Below the pieces are notes generated by a model. It was not told the DNA's origin, did no database searches, and saw nothing but the letters and a program-made list of their open reading frames with translations. DNA of 6,792 bases from CAYFJO01 sp964343305 (GTDB taxonomy: Bacteria > Planctomycetota > Planctomycetia > Pirellulales > Pirellulaceae): contig CAYFJO010000549.1 of NCBI GenBank assembly GCA_964343305.1, forward strand, positions 1 through 6,792, written 5' to 3'. This document shows positions 1 through 6,792 of the stretch, one piece after another. Position numbers and translations under genes: made by a program. Positions within the stretch are counted from its first letter, which is position 1, and every line of letters begins with the position of its first letter.

Positions 1-804
1 CGTGAGGCGGACAAGCCGTCCGGTCTTGTCGTTTCGATGAACCCGCCGCACATGCCGTACCGGCAAGTCCCTGAAAAGTACGTCGATCAGTACAGCGACA
101 GGAGCGTCAAGGAGTTATTGGGCAGTCGCCCGAACCTGCTGCCGCAAGACGACCGCTGGGGTAAGTACACGCGTCAAAACATCAAGTACCAGTACGCGAT
201 GATGACTGGCGTCGACGAGCAGATTGGCCGCATTCTCAAGACGCTCGACGAGATCGGCGCACGAGAAAACACGATCGTTGTTTTCACGTCAGATCACGGC
301 GACTGCCTCGGTCTCCACGGAATGGTTTCCAAGAACAATCACTTCGAGGAATCGATGCGGATTCCATTGTTGGTTCACTGGCCGGAGAAGATCAAACCCG
401 GAACAGACGATCTGCTCATTTCCGTCCCCGACCTTTACCCGACTCTGATCGAGCTGATGGGGTTCGCCGCCGACATCCCGTCCGATGTCCAGGGAACGAG
501 CTACGCACGGGTGTTTCGAGACGAGAAGATGAAACGCCCGTCATCGCAGTTGTACATGAAGATGTCGCCTGGTCAGCCGAGTCGTGGCAGTCGCGGAATC
601 CGCACACACCGCTTCACTTTGATGATTGAGAGACAGCAAGGTGAGGCGGAGCGAGTCATCCTACACGACAATAAGTTGGACCCGTACCAACTCAAGAACT
701 TGGCGGGCGATCGCCCGGGCGTGGTCGCTCAACTTATCGATGAAGAGTTGAATCCATGGCTTAAGCGCATACGCGATCCCTGGCTCAAGTTCAACGACCA
801 ATGA
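1..804 (+). CDS. Type I sulfatase, C-terminal part (5' end outside window)
   Basis: This is the C-terminal 267 residues of a formylglycine-dependent sulfatase, an enzyme family that hydrolyses sulfate esters, usually on sugars and outside the cytoplasm. The frame is open from base 1, so the first ATG at 37 is internal and the true start is upstream. The N-terminal half, with the catalytic C-x-P-x-R motif and signal peptide, is missing, so activity and export cannot be judged. Visible family marks are NPPHMPY (bases 40-60, conserved His), the metal-binding SDHG at about 289-300, and a conserved Lys (331-333) followed by HFEESMRIP, as in sulfatases that read 'K..x.EES.R.P'. LDPYQLKNL near the end is the usual C-terminal signature, followed by a short helical tail ending at TGA 802-804. 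The next gene starts 98 bases downstream on the same strand. It is clearly a different subfamily from the sulfatase at 4534. The sulfatase call is secure; the substrate is unknown. Confidence 0.93.
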   Translation, partial: READKPSGLVVSMNPPHMPYRQVPEKYVDQYSDRSVKELLGSRPNLLPQDDRWGKYTRQNIKYQYAMMTGVDEQIGRILKTLDEIGARENTIVVFTSDHGDCLGLHGMVSKNNHFEESMRIPLLVHWPEKIKPGTDDLLISVPDLYPTLIELMGFAADIPSDVQGTSYARVFRDEKMKRPSSQLYMKMSPGQPSRGSRGIRTHRFTLMIERQQGEAERVILHDNKLDPYQLKNLAGDRPGVVAQLIDEELNPWLKRIRDPWLKFNDQ

Positions 805-902
805 CGCTCACGACAGAGAGTTGCATTGACGTCGGCGCGGAAACAACGCGTGATTCATGAACTGGGGCGGGCTGTTCTTAACGAAAGTAACATCAGAATA
901 TA
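805..902. other. Intergenic gap, no clear signal
   Basis: These 98 bases separate the first sulfatase from the large dehydrogenase gene. I see no rho-independent terminator: there is no GC-rich stem followed by a T run, only the short palindrome TTCATGAA at 854-861. TTGACG at 826-831 resembles a -35 box, but nothing convincing lies 16-18 bases downstream (TGATTC at best). No good Shine-Dalgarno sequence precedes the ATG at 903, which is common in planctomycetes. A promoter for the downstream operon could be here but is not recognisable, and read-through from the upstream gene is equally possible. Confidence 0.5.
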
Positions 903-3900
903 ATGAACGTGAAGCAAATAATGCCTGCTGTCCTTTTGTTAGTGGCCCTTCTTGCCGCTGCCGGAACTGTGCTTGCGGCACAAGCAGACGACAACGAACC
1001 CAATGTCGAGTTGAGCGGTGCAACCGAGACCAATCCACGTGAGATGTCGGAACTTTTGGCTGCGTCTATTCATGGATCGCCTGATGTGGATATTGCCGTG
1101 CCGAATGGCACGTATACGTTGCAACTCCTGCTTTACGAAGGATGGCGATCGCGGTCTGCGGATATCGTGATCGAGGGAAAGACGGTTCGAGAAAAGTATG
1201 ACCAGCTGAAAGAGCAAGGGGGAACCTTCCGCCATGGAAGCGTGCTCCGCCATACCTTTACGCTCGCCGATGGCAATGTCGATATTGAAATCAAAGCGAA
1301 CAGGGTGTTGGACATCCATCTTGGCGGCTTGATTCTGTCAAAGGGAAAAGGGGATTCCACAGTTTCAGCCACCATCGTGAAGAGCATAGCAGATCTCGAT
1401 CTCAAAGATGTCATCAAGGCGATCAATTTCGGAGATACAACAAACCTAAATGTTGGCGATGTCAAATTTGCCGCCGCTGCGGTCAATACCACGGTTGATG
1501 GGGTGACTAACACGGCGCGCGGCGATGTTCACGCGGGGGAGTTTCAGCAGAAGCTCCCCTTCGTCGCACAAACGAAACCCGTGGCTTCTTCGGAGGAGCG
1601 ATTCGCGGTCGCTGATGGACTCGCAGCCGAAATCTTCGCGACCGAACAGCAGTTCTTCAACCCTTCAAGCATCGACGTTGATGACAAGGGCCGAGTGTGG
1701 GTTTGCGAGACGGTGAACTATCGCAAGAACACGCGTAAGGAAGGGGATCGAATTCTGGTCCTCGACGACACCAACGGAGACGGCAAAGCCGACTCACAGA
1801 CGGTGTTTTATGAGGGACACGACATCGACGGTGGTCACGGTGTTTGTGTGCTGGGTAACCAGGCGATCGTTTCCGTGTCCGACAAGATCCTCCTGTTGAC
1901 CGATCAAGACGGCGACGATCGAGCCGATAACAAGAAGCTGCTGTTTACGGGCAAAGTGCTCAATCCGAAACAGGGTCAACACGACCACGCGATTCACGCG
2001 GTCATGTTTGGTCCGGACGGTCGATTGTATTTTAACTTTGGCAACTTAAACGCGCATCTTCGCGACGGTGAGGGGAAACCAGTCCGGGATATCGAAGGCC
2101 GCGCTGTGGATAACCGTCGCAAGCCTTATCAGCAAGGCATGGTGATTCGATGTGAACTCGACGGCAGCAACGTCGAAGTGTTGGGGCACAATTTCCGCAA
2201 CAACTGGGAAGTGACGGTCGATTCATTCGGCTCGATGTGGCAATCGGACAACGACAACGGGTCGAGTTCCTGCCGCGTAAACTTTGTGATGGAATACGGC
2301 AACTACGGCTACAACGACGAAATCACGGGCGCGGGTTACCAAAGCCACCGAACCAACCTCGAATCGACGATGCAACGTCAGATGTGGCATCAGAACGATC
2401 CGGGCGTTGTCCCCAATCTGTTGATTACCGGAGCGGGAGCACCGACCGGCATCCTTGTCTACGAAGGTGATCTGCTACCCAGTCGTTTCCATGGGCAGAT
2501 GCTGCTGGCCGAGCCGGGCCGTAATGTGGTTTGGACGATCCCTGTCAAGAAGAACGGCGCGGGGTATTCGGCCGAGAAAGCCAATCTGCTGACCACCCCC
2601 GGCAGCCAGATTTTCCGGCCATCGGATATCTCGGTCGCCCCAGATGGTTCGCTGATTGTGGCGGATTGGTTTGACCCGATCGTCTGCTGCCACGCCACAC
2701 AAGACGATCGCGGTCGGCTGTTCCGAGTCGCTCCGCCGGGGCATGAGTATCAAGTTCCCAAACTTGACTACTCGACGCCGAAGGGTGCAGTCGCGGCATT
2801 GCGGAACCCGAACCTGTCGGTGCGATACAAGGCCTGGAGCGCGTTAAATCAGATGCAGGAAGAGGCGAGTGCTGCACTCGAATCATTGGCGGACGATGTC
2901 GATCCGCGAATGCGAGCACGGGCGATGTGGCTGTTGGCCGCGATCAAGGGCAACGCGAAGCCGACCGTTCAACTCGCGAGTACTGACAAGAGCGACGATA
3001 GTCGCGCGCTGGCTTTGCGCATTGCTCGTCGTCATCGCCTCGATCCGATCCCGCTTGTGCGACAACTGGTTCGCGATCCGTCGGCCCTAGTTCGTCGCGA
3101 GTGTGCTCTCTCGCTGAGAAGGTCGTCCAGTGCCGAAGCGCCACAGTTATGGGCGGAGTTGGCGATGCAACACGACGGCCTCGATCGCTGGTATCTCGAA
3201 GCGCTGGGGATTGGCGAACAAGGCAATGAGGCTGCGTGCTTCACCGCGTGGCTCAAGCTGGCAGGCGACGACTGGAGGAAACCCGCCGGTCGCGACATCG
3301 TCTGGCGGTCGCGTGCTCCGCAGGCCGCCGGTTTCCTGACGAAACTCATTCTCGATCCCGATGTCCCCACGGCCGAACATCCTCGCATGATGCGAGCCTT
3401 TGATTTTCATCAAGGCGAGGCCAGGGTAGTAGCCCTTCGGGAAATCGTATCGAGCGAATCGAATTCCCATGCACCAACCGCAATGCTCGAAGCCGTCAAG
3501 CGACTGCCGGACGAAGCCGTGACGGGCAATCCCGTTCTCCACAAGCGATTCGTCGAAACGCTGCGGCGGACAGACAACAAGACGATGATTCAATTTGCAC
3601 GCCGGTTTCAGTTGAAGTCGTTGTCAGATCGCCTACTGCAGGTGGCTACGTCGGAGGGTTCAGGTGGTGAGAATATTGAGGCCGTCAAGCTGTTGCTTGA
3701 ATTCGGGGAAGAAGAGCGAGTCGTCACGGCGGCTGCCGAGTCGGTTACCCTCATTGATGCCCTTGGCTTCGCAGGAACGAGCAAGTCGATCTACACGCTC
3801 AAACAGATCATCCTCAGAGACGTGTCGAGACAGCGACGCACGAGCGCCGTGACCGCTCTGGCGGGCAATCCGAACGGCGAAAGAACGCTGCGCCAGCTCA

Positions 3901-4505
3901 TCGCACAGAAGCGACTCACTGCCGAACTCGAGGCAGCTGCCAGCCATTTGCTGTATCGCTCCACCAATCCACAGCTTCGCAAATTCGCCGCCGACCATCT
4001 GGGGCTGCCGGAGCCGTCGGAAAAGGACGCGTTGCGGTCTCTCGCAAAACTACTGGCAAAGAAACCCGATCCGCAGAACGGACCGGAAGTATTTACGAAA
4101 GCGACGTGCAGCAAGTGCCACAAGGTTGACGGCCAGGGCGTCGAGTTCGGTCCCGATCTGTCGGCGATCGGAAGCACCATGACTCGCCGCGAACTGCTCG
4201 TTTCAATTCTCGCTCCCAGCGCGACGATTATGTTCGGGTACGAAAATTTCACTGTGTTTACCGCCAACGGCAAAGTCATCAACGGCTACCGCACGGGTGA
4301 AACCGACACAACGTTGAGTCTTCGCACGACCGGCGGCATTCAACACGACATCTTCAAGGCCAACCTCGACGACTTCGTTCAGTCGAAAGTCTCGCTGATG
4401 CCGCTGGGCCTTGAGAAGCCGCTTACCGATCAGGAAATCGCCGATCTTGTGGCGTGGTTGAAAACACGAAAGTCGGCGGGAGCCAAGTCAGAGAAGCAAC
4501 CATAG
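903..4505 (+). CDS. Exported PVC-type dehydrogenase with malectin-like, HEAT and c-type heme domains
   Basis: A 1200-residue multidomain protein. Residues 1-25 form a signal peptide (Lys4, hydrophobic core LLLVALLAAA, cleavage near VLA-A). Residues about 30-206 look malectin-like (VPNGTYTLQLLLYEGW, then IHLGGLILSKG; a stray NFGDTT strand at 175-180). Residues about 233-610 match the PVC membrane-bound dehydrogenase domain (TIGR02604 type), a predicted beta-propeller with two Asp-rich calcium-type loops (289-297 and 334-342). It ends in DWFDPIVCCH and RGRLFRVAPPGH. HEAT-like helices fill about 625-1040 (for example VRYKAWSAL, MRARAMWLL). Residues about 1056-1189 are a Pirellula/Verrucomicrobium heme domain (TIGR02603 type): CSKCH at 1069-1073 binds heme and Met1166 in SLMPLGL is the likely distal ligand. 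It probably oxidises a sugar or alcohol in the periplasm and passes electrons on through the heme; cofactor and substrate are unknown. ATG 903 is preferred over the in-frame ATG 921 because it supplies the positively charged signal-peptide n-region. The sulfatase gene follows after 28 bases. Confidence 0.9.
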   Translation: MNVKQIMPAVLLLVALLAAAGTVLAAQADDNEPNVELSGATETNPREMSELLAASIHGSPDVDIAVPNGTYTLQLLLYEGWRSRSADIVIEGKTVREKYDQLKEQGGTFRHGSVLRHTFTLADGNVDIEIKANRVLDIHLGGLILSKGKGDSTVSATIVKSIADLDLKDVIKAINFGDTTNLNVGDVKFAAAAVNTTVDGVTNTARGDVHAGEFQQKLPFVAQTKPVASSEERFAVADGLAAEIFATEQQFFNPSSIDVDDKGRVWVCETVNYRKNTRKEGDRILVLDDTNGDGKADSQTVFYEGHDIDGGHGVCVLGNQAIVSVSDKILLLTDQDGDDRADNKKLLFTGKVLNPKQGQHDHAIHAVMFGPDGRLYFNFGNLNAHLRDGEGKPVRDIEGRAVDNRRKPYQQGMVIRCELDGSNVEVLGHNFRNNWEVTVDSFGSMWQSDNDNGSSSCRVNFVMEYGNYGYNDEITGAGYQSHRTNLESTMQRQMWHQNDPGVVPNLLITGAGAPTGILVYEGDLLPSRFHGQMLLAEPGRNVVWTIPVKKNGAGYSAEKANLLTTPGSQIFRPSDISVAPDGSLIVADWFDPIVCCHATQDDRGRLFRVAPPGHEYQVPKLDYSTPKGAVAALRNPNLSVRYKAWSALNQMQEEASAALESLADDVDPRMRARAMWLLAAIKGNAKPTVQLASTDKSDDSRALALRIARRHRLDPIPLVRQLVRDPSALVRRECALSLRRSSSAEAPQLWAELAMQHDGLDRWYLEALGIGEQGNEAACFTAWLKLAGDDWRKPAGRDIVWRSRAPQAAGFLTKLILDPDVPTAEHPRMMRAFDFHQGEARVVALREIVSSESNSHAPTAMLEAVKRLPDEAVTGNPVLHKRFVETLRRTDNKTMIQFARRFQLKSLSDRLLQVATSEGSGGENIEAVKLLLEFGEEERVVTAAAESVTLIDALGFAGTSKSIYTLKQIILRDVSRQRRTSAVTALAGNPNGERTLRQLIAQKRLTAELEAAASHLLYRSTNPQLRKFAADHLGLPEPSEKDALRSLAKLLAKKPDPQNGPEVFTKATCSKCHKVDGQGVEFGPDLSAIGSTMTRRELLVSILAPSATIMFGYENFTVFTANGKVINGYRTGETDTTLSLRTTGGIQHDIFKANLDDFVQSKVSLMPLGLEKPLTDQEIADLVAWLKTRKSAGAKSEKQP

Positions 4506-4514
4506 ATGAGTTTC

Positions 4515-4527
4515 GGAAAAAGAAGAG
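4515..4527 (+). promoter_or_regulatory. Purine-rich stretch, weak ribosome binding site
   Basis: GGAAAAAGAAGAG lies in the 28-base gap after the TAG of the dehydrogenase gene and ends six bases before ATG 4534. It is only a loose Shine-Dalgarno match, but it is the only candidate and supports ATG 4534 as the sulfatase start. No terminator or promoter fits in this gap, so the two genes are probably co-transcribed. Confidence 0.4.
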
Positions 4528-4533
4528 CAAGCA

Positions 4534-6273
4534 ATGATAAGCCCTGTTCGGTATTACCTGTTGGCGGCATGCATCATTCACGGCAGTTCCTCGATTTCGT
4601 CGCCTGCCGCCGAGCAACCCAACGTCGTCTTGATCATGACAGATGACCAGGGCTACGGAGACATGAGCTGCCATGGACACCCCTGGCTCAAGACCCCGAA
4701 TCTGGACAAGCTACATTCCGAAAGTGTCAGGCTCACGGACTATCACGCCTCCCCGCTCTGCTCACCCACGCGGGCGTCCCTGATGACCGGACGGCATTGC
4801 CGGCACGTTGGTGTCAGCGGCACGAACAACGGCATCAACCTGATATCGCGGGAGACTCCCACGATGGCGAACGTGTTTGCCGACAATGGCTATCGCACCG
4901 GCATCTTCGGCAAGTGGCATTTGGGAGATCTCTATCCTTACCGCCCCATCGACAGAGGGTTCGATGAAGCCGTGGTTCATGGCGACGGCGCGGTAACAAC
5001 GGTCGCCGATGCGTGGGGCAACGATTACTTCGACGACCAATATTGGCACAATGGCAAGAAGACCCAATACAAGGGGTTTTGCACGGACGTATTCTTCGAT
5101 GAAGCGGCCCGGTTCATCAAGCAGTGCAAGGCTTCAGATAAACCGTTCTTCTGCTATATCCCGACCAACATTTGTCATGGTCCGTTCTACGCGCCCAAGA
5201 AGTACGTCGCAATGTGTGAAGGCAGGCCTCAACCTGCCCTGTTCGCGGCGTTGATGCATTTTGACGAGTGCGTGGGTCAACTGCGTGCCATGCTGCAGGA
5301 CAGTGGCCTGGCGGAAAACACGATCTTCATCTACTGCACGGATAACGGCGCCGCAAGATCGTCGCCCATCTTCAATGTTGGGATGCGCGGTTCCAAGGGG
5401 AGCCCGTATGACGGCGGTCACCGCGTTCCCTGCTTTATACACTGGCCTGACGGCAAGCTGACGGGAGGGCGCGATGTCGATCAGCTCAGTGCGCATTTCG
5501 ATATCCTGCCCACGCTGGTGGATCTCTGCCAGTTGCAGACCCCTGAGAACTATCGAACAGACGGCCTGTGCCTGAAGTCGGTACTTGAAGAGACCTCGCG
5601 AGATCTCGGCGACCGCGTTCTGGTGGAATCATTCCGGAGCGTTGTCATGACCCGGCGCTGGCGACTTGTCGGCGAGGAACTCTACGACATGTCGGCAGAC
5701 CCCGCACAGAAGAAGGACGTGGCCCGGGCGCATCGGGGAGTTGTTTCCCATCTCAGCGCGGAATTGGAAAAGGCAAGTGCGAAGAACGATACCAGGCAGC
5801 AGAGATTTGTGATTGGATCGGACAAGCAGAACCCCACACAGTTCACGCCGGAACAGTGGTCTGAAAGAAAGGTAGGATTCTGGCAGCGCGGGATTCGCTC
5901 GGGAATCCCAGGAACAGCTCCGATTCTTGCGGAGGTTGAGACGCCAGGTATGTACCACTTCAGCCTCAGACGCTGGCCGGAAGAAATGGACGAGCCCATT
6001 CGCGCCGCCGCTGAGTTGACGGTACCCGACGGGCTCAACGGCGAAACGAAGGCGGAGCAGGGAAAGGCCCTTCCTATCGTCAAAGCCCGCCTCAAAGTCG
6101 CCGGTTTCGAAAAGACCGTCGAGGTGACGGATGACATGACTGAGGCCGTTTTTACAGTGGCCATGAAGAAAGGCGACTGCGACATTCACGCGCAATTCAT
6201 CGGCGACGACGGCAAAGAGCACGGAGCCTATTTCCTGTATGTGACACGCAAGGGCCAAAGGAGACAGCAGTGA
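4534..6273 (+). CDS. Type I sulfatase (arylsulfatase-like) with C-terminal beta domain
   Basis: A complete 579-residue formylglycine-dependent sulfatase. Residues 1-26 form an export signal (Arg6, short hydrophobic stretch YYLLAACII, likely cleavage after SPAA); LAAC at 10-13 also fits a lipobox, so a lipoprotein is possible. The catalytic module, about 28-415, has every key element: metal ligands Asp37-Asp38 (TDDQGYGD), formylglycine motif CSPTR at 76-80 with the downstream ASLMTGR, GKWH at 126-129, His215 in CHGPF, metal-binding Asp270-Asn271, and Lys288 before GGHRVP. Cys76 would have to be converted to formylglycine by a maturase not in this window. ELYDMSADPAQKKDVA marks the end of the catalytic module. 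Residues about 440-575 form a beta-rich extension (GMYHFSLRRWPEE) seen in many planctomycete and Bacteroidetes arylsulfatases. From memory of relatives, the stretch near residues 364-370, before SVVMTRRWRL, looks about a dozen residues short. The stop overlaps the next sulfatase's start. Substrate unknown; a sulfated glycan is likely. Confidence 0.95.
   Translation: MISPVRYYLLAACIIHGSSSISSPAAEQPNVVLIMTDDQGYGDMSCHGHPWLKTPNLDKLHSESVRLTDYHASPLCSPTRASLMTGRHCRHVGVSGTNNGINLISRETPTMANVFADNGYRTGIFGKWHLGDLYPYRPIDRGFDEAVVHGDGAVTTVADAWGNDYFDDQYWHNGKKTQYKGFCTDVFFDEAARFIKQCKASDKPFFCYIPTNICHGPFYAPKKYVAMCEGRPQPALFAALMHFDECVGQLRAMLQDSGLAENTIFIYCTDNGAARSSPIFNVGMRGSKGSPYDGGHRVPCFIHWPDGKLTGGRDVDQLSAHFDILPTLVDLCQLQTPENYRTDGLCLKSVLEETSRDLGDRVLVESFRSVVMTRRWRLVGEELYDMSADPAQKKDVARAHRGVVSHLSAELEKASAKNDTRQQRFVIGSDKQNPTQFTPEQWSERKVGFWQRGIRSGIPGTAPILAEVETPGMYHFSLRRWPEEMDEPIRAAAELTVPDGLNGETKAEQGKALPIVKARLKVAGFEKTVEVTDDMTEAVFTVAMKKGDCDIHAQFIGDDGKEHGAYFLYVTRKGQRRQQ
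6257..6263 (+). promoter_or_regulatory. Shine-Dalgarno sequence that favours the GTG start at 6270
   Basis: AAAGGAG lies inside the last codons of the upstream sulfatase and ends six bases before GTG 6270, an ideal spacing. The in-frame ATG codons at 6282 and 6294 are 18 and 30 bases away, too far for this site. This is the best ribosome binding site in the window, and it suggests translational coupling through the GTGA overlap. Confidence 0.6.
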
Positions 6274-6792
6274 GTACAAATATGGTGAACAACATGAAGT
6301 TGAATAGGCTTTGCCTTCTCACAACAGCATTGACGGGATTGGCAGTCATCGTGCCGACAAGCAGTTCGCTGTTTGCGGTGCCGCAATCGCGCACGCCTCC
6401 CAATGTCATTGTCATCATGACCGATGATATGGGGTTCTCGGATATTGGCTGTTATGGCAGTGAGATAGAGACGCCCAACCTTGACCTCCTTGCGAAGCAG
6501 GGCCTTCGGTTCACCCAGTTCTATAACGAAGGGGTCTGTGTGCCGACTCGGATCAGCCTTCTGACCGGCCTGCATCCGAAACAGACAGGCAATAACTCCA
6601 ACAATCGAGACAAAGGAATCTCCAGGCACAGCGTAACGCTTGCCGAGGTGATCGGCCCGGCAGGATACAGGACCTATCATACGGGTAAATGGATGGTTGG
6701 TCACCGCGAGAAGTCCATGTGGCCGGTTGGCCGCGGATTTGATCATTCCTTTGGCTGCCCAGAGGGAGGAGGCGTCTACTTCGCCCCGTCCG
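6270..6792 (+). CDS. Type I sulfatase, N-terminal part (3' end outside window)
   Basis: The first 174 residues of a third sulfatase; the frame stays open to the window end. I chose GTG 6270 because of its Shine-Dalgarno sequence and the four-base GTGA overlap with the upstream stop. ATG 6282 or 6294 are alternatives, and ATG 6294 gives a tighter signal peptide (MKLNRLCLLTTALTG, ending near SLFA). Numbering from GTG, Asp52-Asp53 in TDDMG are metal ligands and Cys90 in CVPTR (90-94) is the predicted formylglycine residue, followed by ISLLTG. Two oddities stand out: Val at the second position of the C-x-P-x-R motif, where small residues or Cys are usual, and GKWM at 139-142 where nearly all active sulfatases have GKWH. 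PVGRGFDHSFGCPEGGG is the usual next block. It differs from both other sulfatases here, so it is not a recent duplicate. It is probably exported and co-transcribed with the gene before it. The family call is firm; activity is uncertain because of the Met. Confidence 0.9.
   Translation, partial: MSTNMVNNMKLNRLCLLTTALTGLAVIVPTSSSLFAVPQSRTPPNVIVIMTDDMGFSDIGCYGSEIETPNLDLLAKQGLRFTQFYNEGVCVPTRISLLTGLHPKQTGNNSNNRDKGISRHSVTLAEVIGPAGYRTYHTGKWMVGHREKSMWPVGRGFDHSFGCPEGGGVYFAPS

Noticed and set aside
854..861. Palindrome TTCATGAA between the first two genes
   Set aside because: Too short and AT-rich for a terminator, with no T run after it and no second copy in the gap to suggest an operator.
899..904. 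Perfect TATAAT overlapping the start codon at 903
   Set aside because: No -35 box lies at the right distance (TTCTTA is the best), and transcription from it would start after ATG 903. The fallback start at 921 would lack a positively charged signal-peptide n-region. Probably chance.
4506..4508. ATG directly after the TAG of the dehydrogenase gene
   Set aside because: It is out of frame with the sulfatase at 4534 and lacks a ribosome binding site, so it is not an alternative start.
5629..6279. Long open frame on the minus strand (216 codons)
   Set aside because: It lies wholly antisense to a well-supported sulfatase, its translation resembles no family I know, and it has no ribosome binding site. 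It is a by-product of codon bias in the plus-strand gene.
6228..6746. Minus-strand open frame of 172 codons
   Set aside because: It is antisense to the end of one sulfatase and the start of the next, both with clear motifs. The translation has no recognisable domain.
1..6792. Repeats, tRNA genes, CRISPR or mobile-element ends
   Set aside because: Reading both strands I found no repeated units, tRNA-like cloverleaf, transposase motif or inverted terminal repeats; the window is almost entirely filled by four genes.

Overview
The window looks like a piece of a PVC-superphylum genome, most likely a planctomycete of the Pirellulales type (inferred, not proven). The main clue is one very large exported protein at 903-4505. 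It joins a PVC-type dehydrogenase beta-propeller, a HEAT-like helical region and a C-terminal Pirellula/Verrucomicrobium-type c-heme domain, an arrangement essentially seen only in that superphylum. The density of type I sulfatase genes (three in 6.8 kb) and the mostly weak ribosome binding sites fit the same group. No RNA gene, CRISPR array, insertion sequence or attachment site was found.

Layout, all on the plus strand: (1) 1-804, the C-terminal part of a sulfatase whose start lies upstream of the window; (2) 805-902, a short intergenic gap with no convincing promoter or terminator; (3) 903-4505, the 1200-residue malectin-like/dehydrogenase/HEAT/cytochrome protein; (4) 4534-6273, a complete 579-residue sulfatase with an accessory C-terminal beta domain; (5) 6270-6792, the N-terminal part of a third sulfatase that runs off the end. 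Genes 3 and 4 are 28 bases apart. Genes 4 and 5 overlap by four bases (GTGA), with a good Shine-Dalgarno sequence before the GTG. These three are therefore probably one transcript, and the first sulfatase may belong to it too.

Functionally the block resembles part of a locus for breaking down sulfated polysaccharide. Three sulfatases of visibly different subfamilies would remove sulfate esters outside the cytoplasm. The dehydrogenase-cytochrome protein, with a possible carbohydrate-binding module at its N-terminus, could oxidise a released sugar or alcohol and pass electrons to the respiratory chain. The substrate cannot be read from the sequence. The points most worth a second look are an apparently permuted or partly duplicated malectin-like module, an adjacent Cys-Cys pair at the end of the propeller, and a replaced active-site histidine (GKWM instead of GKWH) in the last sulfatase.
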